A stretch of 64,000 nucleotides of DNA from Methylophilaceae bacterium (GCA_028244835.1 JAOKBJ010000001.1:248001-312000), one strand, 5' to 3'; numbered from the stretch's first letter, positions 1 to 9,035 are shown. Numbers and translations are program-made. Notes: generated from the sequence alone by a model not told the origin.

Positions 1-7
1 CAAAGCT

Positions 8-943
8 ATGAATAGAAAAAAAGAAATAATTGTATGGCGTTTTGTTGATGGAAAGATAGGGCACGAGAAACAATCATTAGCATTAGTTAATTTTTTAAAG
101 TTAGAAATGAATATAAAATCTTTTGATATTTTTACTACTAGCCTTTTCTTTACAGTTTTTAATAAATTAAAGAGCTTAAAAAATCTACCGAGTGCAGATT
201 TAATAATAGGTGTTGGACATAATGTACATTTAAGTATTTTAATTGCTAAGGCTATATTTGGTGGAAAATCTATATTAATAATGAAGCCTAGTTTTCCTAT
301 CCATTGGTTTGATCTTTGTATAATTCCTGAACATGATCGATACTTTGGGAGAGGTTCAGTTTATAGAACAAAGGGAGCACTATGCGATATAAAAAAAATA
401 GGAAAAAAAAACCCAAGAAAGGGATTGATATTAATAGGTGGGGCTTCAAGAAGCTTTATTTGGGATAGTAATAGCGTTATAAAGCAAATAAAAAAATTAG
501 TTATTAAAAATCCACAAATAAAATTTGAATTATCTACTTCAAGAAGGACGCCAATAGATTTTTTAGATAAATTAGGAAGGCTTAAAGAAGAACTTAATAA
601 AAATTTAAAATTATCAAACACAAAAAAACAGAAAAATAATTGGGTAATGGATAAAATGCACGAAGCAAAATATGCATGGATTACTGAAGATTCTATATCA
701 ATGATTTCTGAATCATTAACTTCAGGACAGTTAGTAGGAATTTTAACATTGGAAAATACTAAAGGAAATCGAAGAAGAGAGGCATTAGATATTTTAAAAA
801 AAGAAGGGTGGATATTTTATAATCAGGATGAGAGCTATCAAAATAAAAATAAATTAAAAATTTTCCCAAATGAGGCAAAAAAATGTGCTAATTGGATAAA
901 GCATAATTTATATCAATTTAAAAAAAATAAAAAAGATGGATAA
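8..943 (+). CDS. ELM1-family (GT-B-like) putative glycosyltransferase
   Basis: The 311-residue protein resembles the bacterial ELM1/DUF1022 family, named after a plant mitochondrial fission factor but built like a GT-B glycosyltransferase. Visible family marks are an N-terminal DGKIGHEKQS segment (residues 14-23), a GVGHN turn (68-72), a GGASRSF loop at the start of the second half (144-150) and a TEDSISMISE segment (227-236), which in GT-B folds would bind the nucleotide. There is no signal peptide or membrane segment, so it is probably cytoplasmic. It leads a same-strand run of glycosyltransferases and overlaps the next gene by 8 bases, implying co-translation. A role in lipooligosaccharide or glycan assembly is inferred from context; its substrate is unknown. 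Confidence 0.75.
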   Translation: MNRKKEIIVWRFVDGKIGHEKQSLALVNFLKLEMNIKSFDIFTTSLFFTVFNKLKSLKNLPSADLIIGVGHNVHLSILIAKAIFGGKSILIMKPSFPIHWFDLCIIPEHDRYFGRGSVYRTKGALCDIKKIGKKNPRKGLILIGGASRSFIWDSNSVIKQIKKLVIKNPQIKFELSTSRRTPIDFLDKLGRLKEELNKNLKLSNTKKQKNNWVMDKMHEAKYAWITEDSISMISESLTSGQLVGILTLENTKGNRRREALDILKKEGWIFYNQDESYQNKNKLKIFPNEAKKCANWIKHNLYQFKKNKKDG

Positions 944-2087
944 AATAATAATAATTTTAGAGAGAAGGCTTTTTTCTGCAATCGGACATGAAAGAACCCA
1001 AATAAATGCAATTAATGAATTATTAGGAAACAAAAAATCAATAGTAATAGCAAGTGAAGGAATAAATATAAATGATATGCCATTTGAAAATAAAGTAATA
1101 CCAAAATTACCAAAGCTTAATTTGGTAGACGAAGGTAAAGAGACAATAGAATATATTCAAGAATCAGGAGATATTTTAATAAAGCTTTTAAATCAAAAAG
1201 AACTAAAAAAAATACAAAAAATTATAATACCATCAGCTAGAAGAGTAGAAATAGCTTTGATAACTTATTTATATAATGAAAAAAAAATTCCGTTAAATTT
1301 AAAAACTGTGCTTCGAATTCACGATATAGTTTTTTTGGAAAATTTACCAAAAGCTACATTAAAAATTTTTTCACAATTAGTAAATCAAGGGCTAATTAAA
1401 CTATTCTCAGAAACAGAAGAGCTATCAAAAAAAATTGAGCATAGTTTTAAAATAAAATCATCAGGAAGCCTTATTTTTCCCGTTTCAGTTCCATATAAGA
1501 TCAACATCAAAAGTAAAAAAGAAATAACAGACGAAATATTTATAGGATGTCTGGGTGGCCCAAGGCGCTCAAAAGGAATGTTTACAATACCTAAAATTAT
1601 AAAAAATTTAAGAATGTATTTTCAAAAAAATAAAGAAGACTTTAGAGTGACTTTTATTATCCAAATGAGTAAAAATAAAAAAAAGAGAAGTATATTGTTT
1701 AAAATTAATGAATATTTAAGTAGGCATATTTCTAATTCAGTAAATGTTAAATATATATATGGAACTGAAGATAGCAATGAATTTATATCACTGCTTAAGC
1801 AGGTTGATATTTTTTTATTACCCTATTCCAAAATACAATACAAATATTGTGGTTCTGGTTTTATTACTGATGCAATATTTTTAGAAAAGCCAATAATTAC
1901 CGTCAAAGATATGTCAATGCAAAACTTGAGAAAATTTAAAAATGCAATATCTGCAGATAATGTTGAAGGTTATTCAAATGCCATAATAAGGATTTCAAAA
2001 AATTATAAGTATTATGTAAAAAATAGTAAATTAGCAAAAAAATATTTAAAAAATAATATAAAAAAATCATTTAATAAAATTTTATAA
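936..2087 (+). CDS. Divergent GT-B glycosyltransferase (GT4-like)
   Basis: This 383-residue protein has the two-domain look of a retaining GT-B glycosyltransferase. An early GHERTQINAI segment (residues 17-26) is followed near residue 204 by a GGPRRSKGM turn, which resembles the start of the GT4 C-terminal domain. Near residue 303 a CGSGFITDAIFLEKPII stretch sits where GT4 enzymes carry their E-x7-E nucleotide-sugar motif, but both glutamates are missing or displaced. I therefore call it a divergent member and do not predict donor or acceptor. It overlaps the ELM1-like gene by 8 bases and is followed 13 bases later by another glycosyltransferase. It is very rich in Lys and Ile, in line with the AT-rich DNA. 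Confidence 0.6.
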   Translation: MDKIIIILERRLFSAIGHERTQINAINELLGNKKSIVIASEGININDMPFENKVIPKLPKLNLVDEGKETIEYIQESGDILIKLLNQKELKKIQKIIIPSARRVEIALITYLYNEKKIPLNLKTVLRIHDIVFLENLPKATLKIFSQLVNQGLIKLFSETEELSKKIEHSFKIKSSGSLIFPVSVPYKINIKSKKEITDEIFIGCLGGPRRSKGMFTIPKIIKNLRMYFQKNKEDFRVTFIIQMSKNKKKRSILFKINEYLSRHISNSVNVKYIYGTEDSNEFISLLKQVDIFLLPYSKIQYKYCGSGFITDAIFLEKPIITVKDMSMQNLRKFKNAISADNVEGYSNAIIRISKNYKYYVKNSKLAKKYLKNNIKKSFNKIL

Positions 2088-2100
2088 CAAGCAAATAGTA

Positions 2101-3216
2101 ATGATAAAAAATAAAAAAACTAAATTAACTGTACTACAAATATTACCTGAATTAAATTCAGGAGGTGTAGAAAGAGGTACTCTAGAGGTTGCTAGATTTC
2201 TTGTTTCAAGAGGGCATAAATCACTAGTTATTTCTGGCGGCGGCAGAATGCAAGAAGATTTAAGAAAAGAAGGAAGTAAGCATTTTCAATGGTCGATAGG
2301 TAAAAAATCATTATTTACATTGAAATATGTCCCAATTTTAGCAAGATTTCTTTTAAATAATAAGGTAGATATATTACATGCTAGATCAAGATTCCCTGCA
2401 TGGATTTGTTTTTTAGCCTTGAAAATTATACCTATCCAAGAAAGACCAAAATTTATAACTACCTTTCATGGACCTTATTCTGTTAATTTTTATAGTGCGA
2501 TAATGACAAAAGGAGATAAAGTAATTGTAATATCAAAGACAATTAAAAAATATGTACTTAAAAATTACAAACTAAATTCACACAAACTATTTTTAAATTA
2601 TCGTGGTGTAGATTCGGCCCAATTTCCATATCACTTCAAGCCCAAAGAAACTTGGATTAAAGATTGGTATCAATATTATCCAGAAACTAAAAATAAAATA
2701 TTACTAACAATGCCAGGAAGAATTACTAGGTGGAAAGGACAAGAAGATTTTATAGAAATAATAGCAAAATTGAGAAAAAATCACTCCAATATAATCGGGT
2801 TAATAGTCGGAGATGTAAAATCTAATAAGAAAAATTTTTTAAATGAATTAAAACAAAAAGTAGAGCAATTAGGAGTAGAAAAAAATATTGTATTTATCGA
2901 GCATCGATCAGATTTAAGAGAAATTATGTCAATATCAAAGATAGTATTTTCATTATCAAAGGAGCCCGAAGCTTTTGGAAGAACCACAATTGAGTCATTA
3001 AAGTTGGGTATACCAGTTATTGGTTATAGCCATGGAGGAGTTGGAGAGCAACTAAAAGAAGTTTTTCCACAAGGGCAAATTGGTAGAAAAAATAAAGGCC
3101 AAGCAGTTTTATTAGCTTCTAAGTGGATAATAGACCCACCGAAAGTAGCCTATTCTAAATTGTTTAGTTTAAATGAAATGTTAGAAAATACTTTAAAGGT
3201 TTATGAAAGTGCTTAG
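2101..3216 (+). CDS. GT4-family glycosyltransferase (LPS core type)
   Basis: The 371-residue protein is a clear GT-B enzyme of family GT4. It opens with LQILPELNSGGVERGT (residues 12-27), the N-terminal acceptor-domain signature common in betaproteobacterial LPS glycosyltransferases. It has PGRITRWKGQEDF near residue 205, where the donor domain starts, and EPEAFGRTTIESLKLG near residue 288, which is the E-x7-E sugar-nucleotide site. No membrane helix is evident, so it should act at the inner face of the cytoplasmic membrane. Neighbours are glycosyltransferases on both sides, with 8 bases to the next gene. Donor and acceptor sugars cannot be read from the sequence. Confidence 0.88.
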   Translation: MIKNKKTKLTVLQILPELNSGGVERGTLEVARFLVSRGHKSLVISGGGRMQEDLRKEGSKHFQWSIGKKSLFTLKYVPILARFLLNNKVDILHARSRFPAWICFLALKIIPIQERPKFITTFHGPYSVNFYSAIMTKGDKVIVISKTIKKYVLKNYKLNSHKLFLNYRGVDSAQFPYHFKPKETWIKDWYQYYPETKNKILLTMPGRITRWKGQEDFIEIIAKLRKNHSNIIGLIVGDVKSNKKNFLNELKQKVEQLGVEKNIVFIEHRSDLREIMSISKIVFSLSKEPEAFGRTTIESLKLGIPVIGYSHGGVGEQLKEVFPQGQIGRKNKGQAVLLASKWIIDPPKVAYSKLFSLNEMLENTLKVYESA

Positions 3217-3224
3217 GGTAAAAA

Positions 3225-4133
3225 ATGAATAAAAACAATAAAACTGATATTTGGGCTATTGGGATTGTAAAAAGTACAATATCTAATTTTATTAAAAATA
3301 ATAGTAAGCAAGATATTGTATGGATATACCCGAAAAAATCTTATCAATTTTATGCTGACCCATTTGGCGTATGGAAAGAAAATAAATTATATATTTTTGT
3401 TGAAGCATTAGACTATAGGATTAAAAAAGGTGAAATTGATTGTTTTGTATTTGATAAAAAATTAAAACAAATTGATTTTCATCATGTGTTATCAAATAAA
3501 GCTCACATGTCGTATCCATTTATAGTTAGTCATAAGGATAAGATGTATATGATTCCAGAGTCTAGCCAATCTGGTAAAACATATATATATGAAGCTAAGA
3601 ATTTTCCTAAAAATTGGGAAATAATTACAGAGGTGATGAAAAATGTACCAATGATTGATCCAAGCATAATCAAGCATCAAAAAAGATGGTGGTTATTTTA
3701 TTCTTTACCAGGACCTAATGGGCGCGCAATGAAAGAGCTACATATTGCATTTTCAGATGATTTATTAACTAACTGGAAAGAGCATCCAAAAAACCCAGTA
3801 ATAAACGATATTGAGAATAGTCGTCCTGGTGGAACTCCTTTTATTATTGATAATTTAATTCATTTACCAGTTCAAAATTGTAAAAAAACTTACGGTGGTG
3901 AAATTAATATTTTGAAGATTGAAAAATTAACTGAAGATACTTTTAAAGCAAAAAAGGTAAGATCAATCAAACCGCATCTAAGTAAGAAATATTCAGATGG
4001 TTTGCATACATTATCTGAATGTAAATCTGTAACACTAATAGATTGCAAAAACCATGATTACTCATCTAAAAGAAAGTGGATAAATTGGCAAAGAAGATTA
4101 GGAAGATTTATACCATTTATTCTCAAAATTTAA
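3225..4133 (+). CDS. Beta-propeller (GIPC-transferase N-terminal-like) protein
   Basis: This 302-residue protein looks like a five-bladed beta-propeller related to GH43/GH32-type sugar enzymes and to the N-terminal domain of plant glucosamine inositolphosphorylceramide transferase. The marks are FYADPFGVW (about residues 42-50) followed by EALDY (about 62-66), then repeated blade-like segments: SYPFIVSH, MIDPSIIKH, GPNGRAMKELHIAFSDD and SRPGGTPFI. It has no signal peptide or membrane helix. It sits between two GT4 glycosyltransferase genes, 8 bases after one and 1 base before the other. Sugar binding or transfer in the same glycan pathway is an inference; no activity can be assigned with confidence. 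Confidence 0.6.
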   Translation: MNKNNKTDIWAIGIVKSTISNFIKNNSKQDIVWIYPKKSYQFYADPFGVWKENKLYIFVEALDYRIKKGEIDCFVFDKKLKQIDFHHVLSNKAHMSYPFIVSHKDKMYMIPESSQSGKTYIYEAKNFPKNWEIITEVMKNVPMIDPSIIKHQKRWWLFYSLPGPNGRAMKELHIAFSDDLLTNWKEHPKNPVINDIENSRPGGTPFIIDNLIHLPVQNCKKTYGGEINILKIEKLTEDTFKAKKVRSIKPHLSKKYSDGLHTLSECKSVTLIDCKNHDYSSKRKWINWQRRLGRFIPFILKI

Positions 4134-4134
4134 A

Positions 4135-5169
4135 ATGAAAATACTGCAAATAATGGGTGGAGCGGGAGAAGGTGGCGCTGAAGAATTTTTTATAGATGCT
4201 GTTGAAGCTTTAAAAAATAAAAAAATTAATCAATTTTTAATCATTAATAAGAAAAATCAAAAAAGAGTAAAAAAAATAAGTGGTTTAAAAATCTTATTTG
4301 CTACTGCATCATTTAGTAAACTAATAAAATGGCCAACACAAAGAGTTATTGATAAAGCTATAAATGAATTTAAGCCTGATATTATTCATTACTGGATGGG
4401 TAGGGCTTCGAGTTTTTTAGTAGAAGGAAAACATATTAATATTGGTTGGCATAGCGGTTATAGGGGTGTTGAAAGATTTAGGAAGTGCGATTATCATATC
4501 GCTCTAACAAACAAGTTAAAAAAACATATAGCTAATCAAGGTATCAATTTAAAAGATATTTATGAATTACCAATTTATACTAAGAAAAATAAATTAAATA
4601 AAATTGATAGAAGTAAATTTAATACCCCAAAAAATAAACCCTTATTACTTTCATTATCTCGACTTCATCCTGTTAAAGGTATTAATAATTTAATAGATGC
4701 AATGCTTAAAATACCAGATGCATATCTATGGATTGCAGGATCAGGTCCTTTGGAAACAGAACTAAAATTACAAACTACAAGTCTTGGTCTTGACGACCGA
4801 ATTAGATTTTTAGGTTGGAGGGAAGATAAAGAAATATTAATGGCAACTGCTGATATATGTGTTTTCCCATCACGTAATGACTCATTTGGAGCTGTCATAA
4901 TCGAGTCATGGGCTGCAAGAAAAACAACAGTAGCATGTAAAGCCCCAGGCCCTTTAGGGTTAATAGCACATAGAAAAGATGGGATATTGGTAGAGATTGA
5001 TAACCCTGAAAAATTTTCAAAATCAGTAAATGAAATAATTAATAATAAGAAGCTAGTAAAAAAACTAGCAACTAATGGCTATAATAAATTCCAAAAATTC
5101 TATACAGAAAAAATATTTGTCCGAAATATTTTAGCTATTTACACCAAAATATTAAAGATTAATGAGTAG
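4135..5169 (+). CDS. GT4-family glycosyltransferase
   Basis: The 344-residue protein is a GT-B, GT4-family glycosyltransferase. The N-terminus carries the glycine-rich acceptor-domain loop GGAGEGGAEEFF (residues 8-19). LSRLHPVKGINNLIDA (around residue 173) marks the start of the donor domain, and FPSRNDSFGAVIIESWA (around 244) is the sugar-nucleotide motif with its second glutamate in place. The start codon lies one base after the preceding stop, so translation is almost certainly coupled. It probably adds a hexose or similar sugar to the lipooligosaccharide core; the exact specificity is unknown. Confidence 0.88.
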   Translation: MKILQIMGGAGEGGAEEFFIDAVEALKNKKINQFLIINKKNQKRVKKISGLKILFATASFSKLIKWPTQRVIDKAINEFKPDIIHYWMGRASSFLVEGKHINIGWHSGYRGVERFRKCDYHIALTNKLKKHIANQGINLKDIYELPIYTKKNKLNKIDRSKFNTPKNKPLLLSLSRLHPVKGINNLIDAMLKIPDAYLWIAGSGPLETELKLQTTSLGLDDRIRFLGWREDKEILMATADICVFPSRNDSFGAVIIESWAARKTTVACKAPGPLGLIAHRKDGILVEIDNPEKFSKSVNEIINNKKLVKKLATNGYNKFQKFYTEKIFVRNILAIYTKILKINE

Positions 5170-5187
5170 TAACTTAAAATTGATTAT

Positions 5188-6081
5188 ATGAAATTAAGAA
5201 AAAAAAATATTCTTATAATTAAGCACGGCGCTTTTGGTGACTTGATTCAATCTGATGGAATATTTAGAACCATTAAATATAGCTACTCAAATGCAAATTT
5301 AATATTACTTACATCATCTTCTTATAAGGATTTAATGCTTTTAAGTCCATATGTAGATAAAGTAATTGTTGATGATAGATTTAAATTTTGGAATTTAAGA
5401 AAAATATTTCAACTAATTAATGAAATAAAAATTTTACGTTTTAGTCATGTATTTGATTTACAAAATTCACAAAGAACATTTCTGTATAAAATATTATTAA
5501 CATCTCCAATTTGGGTTACAACAAAAAGAAAAGATCACCCAATATCTGGGCTTCAAGGATTAGTGGATATGCTAATTGATAATGGAATTCAATTTAATAA
5601 AATATTAGAGCCCAATATTGCATGGATGGCTAACGATATATCGGTGCTGCTTAAAAAGAAAAACATTATAGGAGGATATATTGTTTTGATACCTGGCTCA
5701 TCTAAAAAGCATAAAGAAAAAAGATGGCCTTACTACAAGGAACTAGCTGAAAAATTATTAAAAGAAGATTTTAATGTCGTTAGTATTCTTGGTCCTGATG
5801 AATTAGACCTTGAAAATAATATTCCAGGTGATAAATTCAGTAATTTGGATTTAATGGATGTAGCAGGGATCATAAAGAAATCTATATTTGTAATAGGTAA
5901 TGATTCTGGTCCAAGTCATATTGCCTCATGTTTAAGAAAGCCAGGCATTGCATTGTTTGGACCAACAACTTCTGCGACAAAATCAGAACTATCGAGAAAA
6001 CCTTTTCAAATTTTAGAGTCAGAGAATCTAAAAGATTTAAAAGTTAGTAAAGTTTGGAGGTCGATAAAAAAAATAATTTAG
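5188..6081 (+). CDS. GT9-family glycosyltransferase (heptosyltransferase-like)
   Basis: This 297-residue protein is a family GT9 enzyme, the group that includes LPS heptosyltransferases WaaC/WaaF/WaaQ. KHGAFGDLIQSDG (about residues 12-24) is the N-terminal acceptor-side motif. PGSSKKHKEKRWP and GNDSGPSHIASCL (from about residue 237) form the donor-side ADP-heptose type pocket with its DSG-x2-H core. It lies 18 bases after a GT4 gene and ends in a 4-base tail-to-tail overlap with the ligase-like gene on the other strand. Heptose transfer to the inner or outer core is likely from family and context, but other sugars cannot be excluded. Confidence 0.82.
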   Translation: MKLRKKNILIIKHGAFGDLIQSDGIFRTIKYSYSNANLILLTSSSYKDLMLLSPYVDKVIVDDRFKFWNLRKIFQLINEIKILRFSHVFDLQNSQRTFLYKILLTSPIWVTTKRKDHPISGLQGLVDMLIDNGIQFNKILEPNIAWMANDISVLLKKKNIIGGYIVLIPGSSKKHKEKRWPYYKELAEKLLKEDFNVVSILGPDELDLENNIPGDKFSNLDLMDVAGIIKKSIFVIGNDSGPSHIASCLRKPGIALFGPTTSATKSELSRKPFQILESENLKDLKVSKVWRSIKKII

Positions 6082-7301
6082 TTTCTTTTGGGTATAGCAA
6101 GTACCCAACCTACAAATAACCATACTATGGCACCAACCCAATTGTTAAAGAGACTCATACCTCCGATTAAAGGGAAAAAGCTTATAAAAAGTAAATTCAA
6201 AGAAAGAAAAAGTAAGAGCCAGCTTTTGCTATGGAGAAAATCCTTAATTAAACTAGAAGCAACAGAAATTATTATTAAATAATAAAGTATAAAGCCTGCC
6301 ATCCCAGTTTCAGATAAAAGTTCAAGAGATATGTTGTGAGGGTGCATGCAAACGCCTCCACTAGTTCCCCAATAACCAAGATCAATACAAGCATCTCGAT
6401 ACTGATGAAAACCTACTCCAAATATTGGATTTTCCATCCAAACAGCATAAGCACTTTTAAAAACTAGCATGTAATCAGAAGAGCTAAAATTTGAAAGTTT
6501 ATAAAATAAATTAGTAATCATTCGATTATTTAATTCAGGAAATGCTTGTTGGGCTATAACAAGAAAACTAACAATTAAAAGCAAACCAAAATATATATAT
6601 TTTCTAATTTTCCTGTATTCAAGTAATAGACCAATACTTACTAGACTTGCTCCACTGATAAAAATAATTAAAGCCATTCTTTCACCCGTTATATAAATAG
6701 ATAATATCCCAAGCAAAATTACCAGAAAAATAAAGGCAGAATTTTTAGTTGGAGCTTGAATATATTTAATAAAAAATCCAAGATACAAAAGAAGAAATAA
6801 ATATCTAGCCATAAAAATTCCAGGCATAGGGTTATCTCTAAAAGGACCAGTAAGTCTTTCAGGCGTTAAAGAATATCTTGGGTTACCAAAAAAGTCATAA
6901 TCGAAAAAATATTGCCACCAAACATCTAGCATTACAAATAATAAAGTAGCGGCCATAGAGATTAAAAAATATTTTTGAGAAGTATTATTGTTTAGAAGCC
7001 AGATACTGATAGCCATTGCAAAAAGTGGCCATCTTATAAATGCAAGAGAATATAAAGCACTTTCGGAAGAATTTATACTTAAGGGGGTATTAATTAATAA
7101 TAAGTAAAGCCAAAAGATTAAACTGAATAAGAACCATTGCTGCTTAATCCATTGCCAATTACTTGATTTGTATGACTGATACAAAAAAACAAGCCCAATG
7201 AGTAAAACTGTAATATCTGCTATACCTCGAAAGAAAATTAATAGAAAGGGGAGGCTTATAGGAAGCAAGTATTTAAATTTGGGTGAAATATTATTTAGCA
7301 T
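6078..7301 (-). CDS. O-antigen ligase-like polytopic membrane protein (WaaL/Wzy type)
   Basis: The 407-residue protein has about ten to twelve hydrophobic segments and a large periplasmic loop, the architecture of the O-antigen ligase/polymerase superfamily. The loop contains FGVGFHQYRDACID and then the conserved HPHNISLELLSETG segment (around residues 318-331). The histidine in this region is essential in characterised ligases. It is the only gene of the glycan cluster on the minus strand and overlaps the preceding GT9 gene by 4 bases tail to tail. The likely role is joining an undecaprenyl-linked glycan to lipid A-core, or polymerising it, in the periplasm. Ligase and polymerase cannot be told apart by sequence alone. 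Confidence 0.75.
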   Translation of the reverse strand: MLNNISPKFKYLLPISLPFLLIFFRGIADITVLLIGLVFLYQSYKSSNWQWIKQQWFLFSLIFWLYLLLINTPLSINSSESALYSLAFIRWPLFAMAISIWLLNNNTSQKYFLISMAATLLFVMLDVWWQYFFDYDFFGNPRYSLTPERLTGPFRDNPMPGIFMARYLFLLLYLGFFIKYIQAPTKNSAFIFLVILLGILSIYITGERMALIIFISGASLVSIGLLLEYRKIRKYIYFGLLLIVSFLVIAQQAFPELNNRMITNLFYKLSNFSSSDYMLVFKSAYAVWMENPIFGVGFHQYRDACIDLGYWGTSGGVCMHPHNISLELLSETGMAGFILYYLIIISVASSLIKDFLHSKSWLLLFLSLNLLFISFFPLIGGMSLFNNWVGAIVWLFVGWVLAIPKRN

Positions 7302-7375
7302 TAATTAGTTATTTTATCTTATATGGGTATCTATTTTATATCAGTATTCACAAGAGTATGAGAGAATAATTCAAA

Positions 7376-8173
7376 ATGAATATAAAAATAAATTCTATAC
7401 ATACGTTTGTAATCAGCCTCCCACATGAAATCTTAAGGCGAAAAAAAATTAAGATGAAACTTAAGGGGGTTTGCGACAAATTCGAATTTTTTGATGCAAT
7501 AGATGCAAGAAAAACTAATTTACTTCAACATAAAGATTATCATGGATTAAGAAGAAGGCTTTGTTACGGCAAAGATTTGGCACCCGGTGAATTGGGTTGT
7601 TTTCTTTCACATAGAGCAGTTTTAGAAAAAATTGTTAATCATAAAATACCAATTTCCTTGATATTCGAAGATGACGTTACTTTGGAAAAAGATTTTAGAA
7701 TAGTGATAGGCAATTTAATTAACTGTGCTTACCCGTGGGAAGCTGTGAGATTTTTGGGCAAACCAAAAATAGCTAATTTAATGCAAAGAAAAATTATAAA
7801 AATATATCAAAATTTTTATTTGACAAGATTAGCAACTTCACCTGGAGGAGCTTATGCTTATTTAATATCTTACTCGGGAGCTAAAAAACTACTTAAATCA
7901 ATGAGTAATATTAGTTGCCCCATTGATACCATTATGGGTTTGCCATGGAAGTCGGGATTAGAGGTTTTAACTATTCAGCCGACAATTTCATCGTGGGATC
8001 AAAGTTTTCAATCCGCTATTGGGGACGGAAGGTTTGAAAAAAACAAAGTAACAGGGTGGGAAAAGTTAGTATATCCATTAACTCGAGGATTATTTAAGAT
8101 TCAAGAAGGAATTTTAAAAAAATTATTTTATTTTTCATACTTTTTTAAGGATAAAAAATTTCAAAATGAATAA
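7376..8173 (+). CDS. GT25-family glycosyltransferase (LOS biosynthesis)
   Basis: This 265-residue protein matches family GT25, the galactosyl/glucosyl transferases of lipooligosaccharide such as Neisseria LgtB/LgtE. An early FVISLPHEILRRKK segment, then FFDAIDARK, PGELGCFLSHRAVLEKI (about residues 70-86) and IFEDDVTL (96-103) give the typical order. The EDD is the metal and UDP-sugar binding DxD-like site. It is divergent from the ligase-like gene across 74 bases, which probably hold promoters for both. It overlaps the next gene, an LpxL-like acyltransferase, by 8 bases. Cytoplasmic addition of a hexose to the growing LOS is inferred. Confidence 0.85.
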   Translation: MNIKINSIHTFVISLPHEILRRKKIKMKLKGVCDKFEFFDAIDARKTNLLQHKDYHGLRRRLCYGKDLAPGELGCFLSHRAVLEKIVNHKIPISLIFEDDVTLEKDFRIVIGNLINCAYPWEAVRFLGKPKIANLMQRKIIKIYQNFYLTRLATSPGGAYAYLISYSGAKKLLKSMSNISCPIDTIMGLPWKSGLEVLTIQPTISSWDQSFQSAIGDGRFEKNKVTGWEKLVYPLTRGLFKIQEGILKKLFYFSYFFKDKKFQNE

Positions 8174-9032
8174 TTTTATTTTAAATTTTTTTAAGTTTTT
8201 CTTTTCATGCCTCCCACTTTTTTTTGTTCAATTAATAGGAATCTTAATTGGTTATATTTTTCATCTTCTTAATAAAAAAAGTAGATTTTTATTAGTTGAA
8301 AATTTAACTTATTCAAAGATTTATAAAGATAGAGAAAAATTAAATAAAGCAATAAATAAAAATATTATTGAAACAGGAAAAACAATTGTAGAGAGCCTAG
8401 TAATATGGTCTAGTCACCAGAAGAAAATTTTAAGCTGGGTTAAAGAGGTAAAAGGCTTGGATGAAATAGATAAAGCACATGCAAAGAAAAAAGGCATAAT
8501 ATTTCTAACACCACATTTGGGTTGTTATGAGATTACATCAATATATTATGGGTCAAAACACCCACTTACTATTCTTTATAGACCACCAAGACAAAAATGG
8601 CTAGAAGAATTGGTTAAAGATGGTAGACAAAAAGGTTTTAATACTTTAGCACCCACAAACAAATCCGGGATTAAGCAAATTTTAAAAGCTTTAAAAAATC
8701 ATGAGGCTGTTGGAATACTTCCAGATCAAGCATCTAACAAAGGAGAAGGGGAATGGGCTGAGTTTTTTGGACGTCCAGCATATACTATGGTTTTAGTTAG
8801 TAAATTGGCTAAAAAAACCGGTGCGACTGTAATAATGGCATTTGGAGAAAGGCTAAATATAGGGAAAGGATTTAAGATTCATTTTAAAACTATAAATTCA
8901 AGTTGTGTTTCCAATCCGAGAAAGCTAAATAAAGTGTTAGAAGACTCAATTAAAGAAGCACCAACACAATATTTATGGAATTATGATAAACACAAAGGTT
9001 ATAAGTCACAAAAAATAAAAACATTTAAATAG
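8166..9032 (+). CDS. LpxL/HtrB-like lysophospholipid acyltransferase
   Basis: The 288-residue protein belongs to the LpxL/HtrB/LpxM lipid A acyltransferase family. It has an N-terminal membrane anchor (about residues 5-35). The catalytic motif appears as PHLGCYE (about residues 116-122), a form of the family H-x4-D/E site. LPDQASNKGEGEW (about 185-197) followed by FFGRPAYTM is the second conserved block. It would transfer an acyl chain from acyl-ACP to a lipid A precursor or another glycolipid at the inner membrane. It overlaps the GT25 gene by 8 bases and is followed after 3 bases by a GT9 gene, so it is translated within the glycan cluster. Which acyl position it fills cannot be judged. Confidence 0.82.
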   Translation: MNNFILNFFKFFFSCLPLFFVQLIGILIGYIFHLLNKKSRFLLVENLTYSKIYKDREKLNKAINKNIIETGKTIVESLVIWSSHQKKILSWVKEVKGLDEIDKAHAKKKGIIFLTPHLGCYEITSIYYGSKHPLTILYRPPRQKWLEELVKDGRQKGFNTLAPTNKSGIKQILKALKNHEAVGILPDQASNKGEGEWAEFFGRPAYTMVLVSKLAKKTGATVIMAFGERLNIGKGFKIHFKTINSSCVSNPRKLNKVLEDSIKEAPTQYLWNYDKHKGYKSQKIKTFK

Positions 9033-9035
9033 AGT

